From CAZOZP01 sp964584325 (GTDB lineage: Bacteria; Bacteroidota; Ignavibacteria; Ignavibacteriales; Melioribacteraceae): a stretch of 55,634 nucleotides of DNA. This document shows positions 32,662 to 41,581 of the stretch, in pieces; position 1 is the first letter of the stretch; every line of letters starts with the position of its first letter. The stretch spans positions 1-55,634 of the forward strand of contig CAZOZP010000014.1 in assembly GCA_964584325.1 (NCBI GenBank), in the 5' to 3' direction. Below the pieces are notes generated by a model, which was not told where the DNA came from, did no database searches, and saw nothing but the letters and a program-made list of their open reading frames with translations. A program made the translations under genes and the position numbers.

Positions 32662-34673
32662 ATACTATCACCACCAACCGTTTTCGCTATTACCAAAGGT
32701 ACAATTTTTTTTGCTCCCAAGTTAGATAAATATGTACCAATTTCCTTTATTGTAGCACCGCTGTCATAAATATCATCTATTAAAAGGATTGTTTTCCCAA
32801 TTATTTCCGTAGGATAAGAATAGGAAAATGCTTCTTTTATGTTTTCAGATTTTAAATAACTATTTTCAAAAATCTTCTGCTCAGCAGTTTGTCGTGATTT
32901 CACAAGATTATGAGAAATCGGGAGACTTAGCTGTTGCGAAATCTTTTCCGCAAAGTTTCTGACAAGATTACCGGATTTTGTGGGCGGAACGTAAACTAAG
33001 AGATTCGGCTTGTATTCTGAAAGCTTCCGATAGTATGCTTTTATGGTTATTTTGATAAGAAATTCAGGATAATCGCCACCATTCTCATACTTGCATTTAT
33101 GAATTGCCAAGCCGGTATTAGAAAAGCCGTAATAAGAGGAAGCAACCCCGTTTACTAAATTTGTATTTTTTACTGTTGTTTCCAGTTCCGGGAAATAGTT
33201 ATCCCAAAATTCCACGATTTTATTTGTCCAAAATTGGTCATTAACAAATGTATATTTTTTTACACCTGAATTGTCGCAATTGTTATAATTTCTATTTTCA
33301 TTATCACCTAAATAATCGCATAGAAATTTCATTCTGGATTCATTGGTTTCGACATACTCAATCATTTTATCCAGATCTTTTCTTTTTTCTTCTCTTAATT
33401 CATTAAATGCTTTTGTATTAATTTCCGGTGCATTATAAATATATTCCAACATCTTGTTTTTTCCCACTTTAATCTCCCGGATTATTTTCTGTTCAATAAG
33501 ATCAGCCTTAATTACTCTTACTTGGTTTTGCTTCAGATTTGTTCGTTTCATTAATTCTCGTTCCCTAAGTAACTCACTTTTTACTGCGCTAATAACACGA
33601 TTATACTTTTCTATGGCCGGTCTGCTGTTCTCAATAAAACTGATGGGAAGATCAATATCACAGGGAGCATAAAATAAAATAATATCTGCCGGATTCCCGT
33701 CTCTGCCCGCACGGCCAATTTCCTGATAATAATGAATTGGAGATTGTGGTATTTGTGTATGTATAATAAAACCAATATCCGGCTTATCAATTCCCATCCC
33801 CAGTGCGTTTGTTGAAATAACACACTTCCATTTATTATTCATTAGTCCATCTTCAACACTTTTTCTTGATTCAGGATCTAGCCCCGCATTGTACCCGATT
33901 GAAGATATATTTTCGTAATCGCAAAATCTGCTATAAATTTCCGTGTTAACTCGTGTGCCTGTATAAATTATTCCAGTTCCTCTTAAGTGTGAAATGTTTT
34001 GAGCTAACCACATCATTTTTTCATTTTCAGAGTTTACTTTAATTACGTGCAACCGAAGATTACTACGCATTAAGTTCCCCCGGATTTTCACCAAATTACC
34101 ACCAATTTGCTCTGCGATATCGGCATCTACTCTTTCTGTAGCAGTTGCTGTAGTTGCAAGTATCGGAATATTTCCGGGCATAAGATTTACCAGACTGACA
34201 ATTCGTCTGAATGCAGGTCTGAAATCGTGCCCCCACACAGAAATACAATGCGCTTCATCTATTACTATCATTGAAATGTTTATTTGATATGCGGCTGTAA
34301 TCCATTCATCATTTTCTTGTCTCTCAGGAGCAATGTATAGTATTTTGATTTTTCCTGCTTTTGCATCAGATATAATTTTGTCATTTTCATCCTTAGTTTG
34401 ATTACTATTAATGCAAGCTGTTGAAATTCCAAGAGCATTTAATTTTTTTGTCTGATCTCTCATCAAAGAAATCAAGGGTGAAAAAACAACTGTTGTACCT
34501 TCGAAAAGCAAAGCGGGAAATTGAAAACATAATGATTTACCATATCCCGTTTTTTCAATCATCAGAACTCTTTTACGGCTCAGCAGTGATTCTACAGCTA
34601 CCCACTGATTGTCATAAAATCTATCTATTCCGAATTTCTGTTTAAGAATTGAGTCTGCTTCTTGTCTATTCAT
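32658..34673 (-). CDS. RecQ-like helicase fused to ComF-like phosphoribosyltransferase
   Basis: A 671-residue fusion, from ATG 34671-34673 with AGGTGG 7 nt upstream; an open extension to 34745 has no ribosome binding site. Helicase motifs: Walker A TGYGKS (Gly replaced by Tyr in the usual TGGGKS), VIDEAHCISVWGHDFRP, LATTATAT, GIIYTGTR, GMGIDKPDIGFIIH and QEIGRAGRDG. The RecQ zinc region is degraded (FLCDYLGD…NCDN, two of four cysteines). The last 170 residues are a phosphoribosyltransferase domain with VYVPPTKSGNLVRNFAEKIS, RQTAEQKIFE and the PRPP loop ILLIDDIYDSGATIKE, most like ComFC. Overlaps dprA-like gene by 4 nt. It combines 3'-5' unwinding with a possible nucleotide-linked activity. 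Confidence 0.88.
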   Translation of the reverse strand: MNRQEADSILKQKFGIDRFYDNQWVAVESLLSRKRVLMIEKTGYGKSLCFQFPALLFEGTTVVFSPLISLMRDQTKKLNALGISTACINSNQTKDENDKIISDAKAGKIKILYIAPERQENDEWITAAYQINISMIVIDEAHCISVWGHDFRPAFRRIVSLVNLMPGNIPILATTATATERVDADIAEQIGGNLVKIRGNLMRSNLRLHVIKVNSENEKMMWLAQNISHLRGTGIIYTGTRVNTEIYSRFCDYENISSIGYNAGLDPESRKSVEDGLMNNKWKCVISTNALGMGIDKPDIGFIIHTQIPQSPIHYYQEIGRAGRDGNPADIILFYAPCDIDLPISFIENSRPAIEKYNRVISAVKSELLRERELMKRTNLKQNQVRVIKADLIEQKIIREIKVGKNKMLEYIYNAPEINTKAFNELREEKRKDLDKMIEYVETNESRMKFLCDYLGDNENRNYNNCDNSGVKKYTFVNDQFWTNKIVEFWDNYFPELETTVKNTNLVNGVASSYYGFSNTGLAIHKCKYENGGDYPEFLIKITIKAYYRKLSEYKPNLLVYVPPTKSGNLVRNFAEKISQQLSLPISHNLVKSRQTAEQKIFENSYLKSENIKEAFSYSYPTEIIGKTILLIDDIYDSGATIKEIGTYLSNLGAKKIVPLVIAKTVGGDSI

Positions 34674-34760
34674 TAAATTCCCACCTTTTTGTTTTAATAT
34701 AAATAATTCTTTATTCAATACTTTATCAGAGTTCAAAAAAAACAATTTTTCCGACTAATG

Positions 34761-34790
34761 AAAAAATAAAGGCGGAGAAATTCTCCGCCT
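34761..34790 (-). terminator. Terminator of the 1290-residue T9SS gene
   Basis: On the minus strand AGGCGGAG-loop-CTCCGCCT (arms 34770-34777 and 34783-34790) is followed by a T-rich tract (34761-34769). It separates this gene from the RecQ-PRTase gene downstream. Confidence 0.8.
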
Positions 34791-34817
34791 CCACTTAGGG
34801 GGGTGTAATGACTCCTG

Positions 34818-37800
34818 CTATTTCAGCAGAAGCATTTTTTTAGTCTGAGTAAATTTTCCTGCCTGAATTTTATATATATATAATCCCGATGCCAGACCGC
34901 TTGCATCAAACCTGACTTCGTGTTTGCCTTTTAAGTGAAATGTATTAACCGGAGTGCAAACTTCTTGTCCTAAAATATCATATACAACAAGTTTAACAAA
35001 ACCCGATTCAGGTATTGAGTATTTAATTATTGTAGCAGGATTGAAAGGATTAGGGAAATTCTGAGCCAGTTCATATTCCGTAATTTCCTTTGACAAATCC
35101 AGCATTATTTCTTTATCCGTCTGAGCAAACGCTGTGGAATCCATTGTTTTGTAAACACTTATTACATTTCTTTCAGAGGCGAAATTAGATACTGCCTTAA
35201 TTCTAATTAAAGCATTCCTTGTTCCGTTTATCCCCGAAGTAATAATCTTAAAACTGCTGCTGCCTGTTTTAATCATATTTTCGCTGTTAATTTCAATTTT
35301 CCCGCATTTTCCGATTAATTCACCGGTAACAGCATCTGCCAGTTCCACTTCAAATGATGCTCTGCTGCTATCTTTTAGTGCTTCTTTGATTTTTAATGAA
35401 TCACATATACCGTAGTAAACATTAAATCTTAGGTCTGAAGCTTGGCTTATTTTGAATGAAGATGAACTAGTTTCTCTGATTAAGTCTTCATCTGTTTTTA
35501 TTTCCGATGAATCTGTTTTGTGTTTAAATCCGATTGAATTACCGTCACAAACTATGTTTGCTATCCCATAGTATAGTGCTGATTCACCACATTCAATCAC
35601 AGCTTCCTTCCCTTCAAAAACTTCTGCCAGTTTCGGGGTAACCACTGACTCAAAATAATTAAAGTTGTATGGTGTTTTAGTTGTATTTAGTGACAATACA
35701 CAAGCCTTATCTTGAAGTGAAGAAGGCGACTGCATAATTTTTCCTATTGTATTTGTGTTCGTTATTTTAGGATATTGATTTACAAATTCAGCCATCCTAC
35801 CAAATTGTGTTTTACCTCCTTCACTGTATGAAACTATAGTTTTGTTATTAATACAGTTTATTGCCAATCCGGTTACGTCTTCTCCGAATGACGCTATTCT
35901 GTTTCTTTCAATCAGATGTATTTTACCTGACCCTGATTTTTCCCCGATAAATGCCAACTTGAAATCACTTTCATTTGCCAGATTTACCGCCAGTACCGGT
36001 TTGCTTATTGAATTGCATCCCATGGCACTTGACCGAAAAGATCCCTTGTTCTTTAACTTTAGTCCTTCTAATGATTCATTCAGTTCAAATTCAGCTAGTG
36101 TTATTATTAATTTTCCATTCTGCCAGGCAATATAAAATGTGTTTCCGCCCGGGTGTGCCGCTACGCAAGGATTATCTGAATTGTATGCCGAAAAGTCAAT
36201 CATTTCCGGAGGACCGTACCAATAGATTTTTTCGGTTGAAGTCGGAGTGTATGTCCCCAACCTGTACCATATTCCATAATCTCTCCAAACCGCCAGCACT
36301 TTTCCATTATTGCCTGAAACAATAACAGGTTTCATATCATAGCCTGTATTCCAATCCATATAGGCATTATAACAATACCCGTTTGTTACTTCCGAACTTC
36401 CTTTATATACATTAACCATTCCCTGTTCATCTGTAAATTCATCTACCTTAATGCCGTTATTATATTGATAGATTATATGTCTGAAAATGTCTGATTTGTT
36501 CGGGTCAAACGATGGCGATTTTGCCTCCTTGAAATTGTTTATGTGCCCACCGTCTTTCCCAAGTTTAAAAATTCCTCCGTTTGTTTGAGATTCCATCCAA
36601 ACTAATCCTGAACTTTCATAAACAAGTCTTTTTATATCCTTAATCCCTGGGTTACTTCCGGCAGTTGTAATGAATTTATGTTGTCCTTGGTTATTAAAAC
36701 ATTCTGCATAATTGCTTAACATCGAGGCTTTATACAAAGCTGTGTAATCAAACGATTTACCAATTGTTCTCACCGCATTTAAATTACCGTCATCCCATCC
36801 GGTGAAGTAATATTTCTTATTGTTTTTTGTAATTGTCTCTTCCGCTTTAATTGTATTAGCCGATTCATTTGAATAAAAATATTTGACATAAGATTCCGAA
36901 TCATCAAACTCAAATTGCTTTTTTACTGTAATTTTTTTTACTGAAGGTACTTCCGGCCATTTACCTTGGCCACAGTCTTCAAATTTAGGTACAAATGTCT
37001 GTATAGCCACCAGAGGAACTGCTTCAGGAGCATCTTTACGATGAAAATACCCGATAATCTTAATGGTTATATCATTGCATTCACTGAAATCCCACTTTAT
37101 TATATAGTCTAAATAGGCAGTCGGAAAACATATTTTTTGATATTTAAAGGCAAATGCATTAACAGGAATTGACCGAAAAATAAATTTTGTTTTTGAAACA
37201 TATTCGACTTCCATCTCTTTATTCAATACTTTTTCCGACATATACCGGGCATCGTACATCATTCCTTTCTCGCCAATTCCAAAAGGATGCCTGATATAAT
37301 CAGTCGCATCCGCACATATATAAGCTTTTATGCTATCCAGTACCAGACCATTCTCTTTGTTTATGGCCAAATCCAATGTATCTTTTATTCTTATATCCAG
37401 AAAAGGATATTTATCATTGATCAGGTTTTTTTCAATAGTGTAAATCTTATACTGAAGTACCGGCGTTTTCTTTAATGTAAAAAGCCCGGTTGGATTGTTG
37501 TAAAGCAGCGGTGTACTTACACTCATAACCGGTTCAGCCGGGTCGGTTCTCGAACCCGGAATCGGGATTGTTGCACCTGCAGGTAAATTAACGTTTGTCT
37601 TTATTGAACCTGTAAGTTTAAGGTTTGCGCCGAAATAAGTCGGTGAGACATTATTTCCCGACTTCTTTCCTCCTCCGATAAAAAAGTCCACAATACCTGA
37701 TACTGCGCCTATCACAGGAAGAGCTGAGACCAGCCAGGAATCCTTTATGCTCCCAAGCAATCCCTTAAAGTCATTGGCAATCTTTTGAAACGGCTCTGTT

Positions 37801-38690
37801 GTATTCTTATCGTAAGAAGGAACACTGTTATACCTTGATTCAATCTGCTTTTTCAAATCCGACCATTTATCTGCCGTTGCCATTGCATTAACAATTCTAT
37901 CATTAAAGGACAGTTCCTTGTTTTCTTCTGTCAGGATTCCTTCTGCAATTGTTATTTTTCCATTTTCATCGTTGCAGAGAAAATCTCTTACATATTTTGG
38001 CGGCCCCTGAATTCCTGCGAGAGTGCCGTCAATCATCAGTTCATATTCTTTAGTTCCGAAAACCCGAAATTGCATTCGCGGACCGGTTGTTGCATTCCCT
38101 CTTACCATTGTAGGATCGTAAGCTAAAACAAAATCGCCCCAGATCCACATATCATTACCGACTAAATTTACAAGTGCTGTTGCTGAATATTCTCCTAAAA
38201 TGTCAATTCTGTCTGCAGCATAAACTAAGGGCCGGAGATTTGCAAAAGTTGCAGTTTTTGTTAAACTGCCAAATTTCATCACGATACCCCCGTGTTCATA
38301 ATCATCCTGGCATTTTACAAGTATGAAAACTCTTAACATAGAAGTGTATCTGTTATATAATGCAAAGTATGGTTTTTGTGTAACTCCGTCCGCACCCAAG
38401 ACTCCGCGAAGTGGAGTTCCAAAGTCTCTTGAAACCAGAACCCATCCGTCTTCAGGCTTATTATCATCCAATTGATCGACTGCATTATACTGTGACCATG
38501 GTGCTGATATATAGAGTGGAACTGTATTTCCATTATCGGCAATTTTATAAATTCTGTATTGGGATATTGGATAGACAAGACTTTCAATATCCCCGTTTCT
38601 CCAGTCCCAGTTTGGATCTGCATTCGGGTCTGACTGTGCAAATTGCATATAAGCGTACAAAAACATTAATAAAATTATGAATTGTTTCAT
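34818..38690 (-). CDS. Giant T9SS-exported surface protein
   Basis: A 1290-residue protein with a signal peptide (MKQFIILLMFLYAYMQFA-QS) and a C-terminal type A T9SS signal (ELAQNFPNPFNPATIIKYSI; …GLYIYKIQAGKFTQTKKMLLLK in parts). The middle includes a membrane-like glycine-rich stretch (about 310-345, LPVIGAVSGIVDFFIGGGKK), a bacterial-repeat-like segment YYFTGWDDGNLNA…DYTALYK (about 645-680), and a propeller-like region (about 690-1000) with repeated G-x-x-x-W-x-x-Y/G turns. The cargo function is unknown; an adhesin or extracellular enzyme scaffold is plausible. GGAGGG lies about 7 nt before the ATG. It differs from the other two T9SS proteins by lacking the shared 190-residue C-terminal module. 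Confidence 0.8.
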   Translation of the reverse strand: MKQFIILLMFLYAYMQFAQSDPNADPNWDWRNGDIESLVYPISQYRIYKIADNGNTVPLYISAPWSQYNAVDQLDDNKPEDGWVLVSRDFGTPLRGVLGADGVTQKPYFALYNRYTSMLRVFILVKCQDDYEHGGIVMKFGSLTKTATFANLRPLVYAADRIDILGEYSATALVNLVGNDMWIWGDFVLAYDPTMVRGNATTGPRMQFRVFGTKEYELMIDGTLAGIQGPPKYVRDFLCNDENGKITIAEGILTEENKELSFNDRIVNAMATADKWSDLKKQIESRYNSVPSYDKNTTEPFQKIANDFKGLLGSIKDSWLVSALPVIGAVSGIVDFFIGGGKKSGNNVSPTYFGANLKLTGSIKTNVNLPAGATIPIPGSRTDPAEPVMSVSTPLLYNNPTGLFTLKKTPVLQYKIYTIEKNLINDKYPFLDIRIKDTLDLAINKENGLVLDSIKAYICADATDYIRHPFGIGEKGMMYDARYMSEKVLNKEMEVEYVSKTKFIFRSIPVNAFAFKYQKICFPTAYLDYIIKWDFSECNDITIKIIGYFHRKDAPEAVPLVAIQTFVPKFEDCGQGKWPEVPSVKKITVKKQFEFDDSESYVKYFYSNESANTIKAEETITKNNKKYYFTGWDDGNLNAVRTIGKSFDYTALYKASMLSNYAECFNNQGQHKFITTAGSNPGIKDIKRLVYESSGLVWMESQTNGGIFKLGKDGGHINNFKEAKSPSFDPNKSDIFRHIIYQYNNGIKVDEFTDEQGMVNVYKGSSEVTNGYCYNAYMDWNTGYDMKPVIVSGNNGKVLAVWRDYGIWYRLGTYTPTSTEKIYWYGPPEMIDFSAYNSDNPCVAAHPGGNTFYIAWQNGKLIITLAEFELNESLEGLKLKNKGSFRSSAMGCNSISKPVLAVNLANESDFKLAFIGEKSGSGKIHLIERNRIASFGEDVTGLAINCINNKTIVSYSEGGKTQFGRMAEFVNQYPKITNTNTIGKIMQSPSSLQDKACVLSLNTTKTPYNFNYFESVVTPKLAEVFEGKEAVIECGESALYYGIANIVCDGNSIGFKHKTDSSEIKTDEDLIRETSSSSFKISQASDLRFNVYYGICDSLKIKEALKDSSRASFEVELADAVTGELIGKCGKIEINSENMIKTGSSSFKIITSGINGTRNALIRIKAVSNFASERNVISVYKTMDSTAFAQTDKEIMLDLSKEITEYELAQNFPNPFNPATIIKYSIPESGFVKLVVYDILGQEVCTPVNTFHLKGKHEVRFDASGLASGLYIYKIQAGKFTQTKKMLLLK

Positions 38691-38831
38691 AATTGCCCTC
38701 CTTTTATTGTTATTGTGATAGATTAATTCCTATTTCACAAATTTTCTCCTTTCTTTGAACACAAATTATTATTCATTTATTGTGGTATTCACGAATTTGA
38801 GCTCTCAAACGAATAATTTGGGTTGAATTAG

Positions 38832-39941
38832 TTAGTCCGGTATCCTTCTTCTGTATAACCCGAAGCCTGCGTTGCCCTGCATATTCGTCCAGGGAGCATA
38901 AGCCGGCTGGCCGTAACCGGCAAACAAGTAACCGTTATAGTTTTCCAGAAAAGTTACCAGATGGTAATATTCTTCCTGCCATGGCTCATCTTTGCATTCC
39001 CTAAGTCCTTTGGAATATGCAGCCCAAACCGTATCCTTCCACTCAAGCACCCCGCTGTACCTGGTTGAAACAAACAGTCTTTCACCATTAAATGAAAGAG
39101 CCGTCATTTCTTCTTTTAGTTTCGGTTTGAAATAATTCGTCAGTTTATGAGCCGGCAAAGTATCCGTAAAACTCACCCATTCATCTGCATCATTTAAGTA
39201 TTTGATGATTCCCGGAAACAGAAATCCGGCAAATAGTCTATCGTCTTTTACTACCATAGAATTTGTAGGATTTCTTGAGGCTCTTTCTTTTTCACTCAAT
39301 CCATTCATACATTTAATAAATTTGACCCCATCAAATTCAAAAAATCCACCCGTAATTGCGTGTGGACGAATAAATACTCGTTCTCCAAAGTCGGTTTCCA
39401 ACTTGATAAACTTTGCACCAGCGTTAGTTCCTCCCCAAGGATAAAGCATTTGAGATTCACCGTTTCTTAATATTCTGAAAGTCTCTGCAACATATAAAGA
39501 AACCATTCCGTAAAGAGTGTCTCTTAAAAAGATTATATCCCCGTCAATGGTTGGGTCTTTCATTCTGTCCGGAGTTTCACAATAACTTTTCCAGCCGGAA
39601 TTATCATTGTAGTAGTAAATACTGTCTGTCATCAAAACATATATTGAATCCGCAAGAGTTGTCATTGGCCCAATATCAGTCGTAAATTCCTTTAACCTTT
39701 CCCAGGAATGCCCGTCACTTGTTCTAAATATTACACCTCTGCCCGGATTAGAATACTTTACATTTGGATTGATTACTGCCACGTAGAATTTGCCCTTATT
39801 GAAAAGCATATACCTTATATCCATCCCTGTGAATTCAGGAATTAATTCCCATTGCTCTTCCCGGTTTTCAGGAATTAAGGGAATGGATTTCTCTGCGCAA
39901 GATACAAGAAGAAAAACAAATAAAAAGACTAATTTGTTCAT
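38832..39941 (-). CDS. Propeller-like lipoprotein
   Basis: A 369-residue lipoprotein with signal MNKLVFLFVFLLVSC and lipobox LLVSC (Cys15). The mature part has repeated strand motifs typical of BNR/YCF48-type beta-propellers: GKFYVAVINP, GRGVIFRTSDGHSWERL, IYVLMTDSIYYYND, RLFAGFLFPGIIKYL, ERLFVSTRYSGVLEWKD and GYLFAGYGQP. No catalytic residues are evident. It is transcribed toward the giant T9SS protein with a gap of 141 bp, and may be its partner at the cell surface. GGGGGCAGT before ATG supplies the ribosome binding site. Confidence 0.7.
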   Translation of the reverse strand: MNKLVFLFVFLLVSCAEKSIPLIPENREEQWELIPEFTGMDIRYMLFNKGKFYVAVINPNVKYSNPGRGVIFRTSDGHSWERLKEFTTDIGPMTTLADSIYVLMTDSIYYYNDNSGWKSYCETPDRMKDPTIDGDIIFLRDTLYGMVSLYVAETFRILRNGESQMLYPWGGTNAGAKFIKLETDFGERVFIRPHAITGGFFEFDGVKFIKCMNGLSEKERASRNPTNSMVVKDDRLFAGFLFPGIIKYLNDADEWVSFTDTLPAHKLTNYFKPKLKEEMTALSFNGERLFVSTRYSGVLEWKDTVWAAYSKGLRECKDEPWQEEYYHLVTFLENYNGYLFAGYGQPAYAPWTNMQGNAGFGLYRRRIPD

Positions 39942-40132
39942 ACTGCCCCCCTGAATTACTTACCATACGAAATTAATCACTATTAATGCAGCCCTTATAA
40001 CGCCCGGTTATATTCATCAAGTAATTAATGTTATTTTTACCCTTCGCCAATAAAATAATTTTTCAATCATTATGCAAATATATTTTATAGATTTATATAT
40101 TTTTTTTATGACTGAATTTCCAAACTTGCAAT

Positions 40133-41335
40133 CTAAGTTTCCGAAAATGTGGATATTAGTTTTTCTGACTCAATTTTTTTAGGTTTCTCCGGTTTCATGC
40201 CAAACATAAATCTCAGAATACTTGATTTTCTTATTATAAGGTAACCGGCATATGACAAAGGAATGCTTACTGCCGAAAGAAGAATAAATTTTGCTGTAAT
40301 GTTTAACTGCATTGGTAAAATGAAATATCCTGCTAAAATAATTATTGTCTGGTGCAAAATATATACAGGAAGTATTGCAGAATTGGCAGTAGTCGATATT
40401 CTACTATTAAGGTTCAATTTCTTTGCCGCTAACCCAAGGAAGAACATCACCCAGGAAAAAGCACTTAAAGCTGTAATCAGACTCTTTATACCTGCAGCAA
40501 TGCCGAATTCTGACTGTTCGCTGCCGAAAAGAGAAATTCCTCCGCCGTAAAACATATATAATCCCGCTGCGGAAGCAATTACTCCTGTGATTAAAAAACC
40601 ATTCATATTGTCTTTCATACGCCTGATAAAATTTTCGTCTTTTATCAAAGCAAAGCCGTAAAGGAATATCCAGAAATAGGAAAAGAAATCTGCCCAGTCT
40701 GTGTACATTGGAAATACCGGTGTTAATAGATATCTTGAAATCCAGATTGGCAGTACGAGAGTTAAAACGCCGTATTTACTTGTGACAATTTTCTTGATAT
40801 ATTCCGCTTTTATTCTAAGGATTCCGTATAATTTATGCAGGTAAACAAGAAGAAATGTCATAACGAAAAGATAAGGGAGATAATAAATATGTGCTCCCAG
40901 GTGTCCGAACCAGAGCATCAGACTACTTCCGAAATTAAATGAAAATGCAACTGAAGGCCAAACCATCAGAAAATCAAAATAGCTTCCGTTAAAACCATGA
41001 TAATTAATGGTTTCAATGTACTTCTGAGGAGGTATTACAAAAATTATTCCGAAAACAAACGGAACAACAAGTCTTTTAATTCTTTCAATTAAGAAATTCG
41101 ATTTTCCGGAATTTAATGCAAAACGTGTTCCGATGCCGGAAATCAGGAAAATCAGATCCATCCTCCAGCTATGAATAAAAACAGTAAGCAAATCGAAGAA
41201 ATTGCTTTGAATTTCATTTTTAATATTCCATCCAAAATGATCGAAAGGTCTCCAGCAGTGAAATATAAACAGAAGTCCGAAAGCAAGGATTCTAAGGCTA
41301 TCGATATAATAAAGCCGTGTGTTGTCAGTTTTCAT
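40133..41335 (-). CDS. Acyltransferase family 3 membrane protein
   Basis: A 400-residue integral membrane O-acyltransferase of the AcylT3/OafA type with about ten hydrophobic segments. The family signature is seen at the N-terminus: YIDSLRILAFGLLFIFHCWRPF (in parts YIDSLRILAFG and FIFHCWRP) with the catalytic His about residue 22, then FIHSWRMDLIFLISGIGTRFAL with the conserved Arg. The C-terminus is cytoplasmic and charged. Such enzymes transfer acetyl, succinyl or other acyl groups to polysaccharides, glucans or lipids; the substrate cannot be read here. GGAGCGGAA before ATG. It is upstream of nothing clearly linked, and lies next to the periplasmic amylase gene. Confidence 0.85.
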   Translation of the reverse strand: MKTDNTRLYYIDSLRILAFGLLFIFHCWRPFDHFGWNIKNEIQSNFFDLLTVFIHSWRMDLIFLISGIGTRFALNSGKSNFLIERIKRLVVPFVFGIIFVIPPQKYIETINYHGFNGSYFDFLMVWPSVAFSFNFGSSLMLWFGHLGAHIYYLPYLFVMTFLLVYLHKLYGILRIKAEYIKKIVTSKYGVLTLVLPIWISRYLLTPVFPMYTDWADFFSYFWIFLYGFALIKDENFIRRMKDNMNGFLITGVIASAAGLYMFYGGGISLFGSEQSEFGIAAGIKSLITALSAFSWVMFFLGLAAKKLNLNSRISTTANSAILPVYILHQTIIILAGYFILPMQLNITAKFILLSAVSIPLSYAGYLIIRKSSILRFMFGMKPEKPKKIESEKLISTFSET

Positions 41336-41443
41336 TTCCGCTCCTTTTTATTTATCCCAAATTATTCGTTAGAAAATCTTTATCACTGAATACCATTGCA
41401 AAGAAAGAATAATTTGGGATAAATATTAAAATCTGTGTCTTAA

Positions 41444-41472
41444 TAAAAAAAAGGACGCACAAACGTGCGTCC
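41444..41472 (-). terminator. Rho-independent terminator of the amylase gene
   Basis: On the minus strand GGACGCAC-GTTT-GTGCGTCC (arms 41453-41460 and 41465-41472) is followed by eight T. A perfect 8-bp stem, about 110 bp downstream of the stop. Confidence 0.88.
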
Positions 41473-41524
41473 TTTCAAATTCATTCTGCAGAGTCGGGAG
41501 TGAATCTCATAACCTTTATTTGCA

Positions 41525-41542
41525 ATCCCGCAAATGCGGGAT
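41525..41542. repeat. REP-like hairpin ATCCCGCA-AA-TGCGGGAT
   Basis: A perfect 8-bp stem with a 2-nt loop, with the same arms as the hairpin at 2055-2073. It lies between the amylase stop and its terminator. Confidence 0.6.
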
Positions 41543-41581
41543 CAGAATGACTGACTTTATGCTTTTTGAGACAACCTCCTG

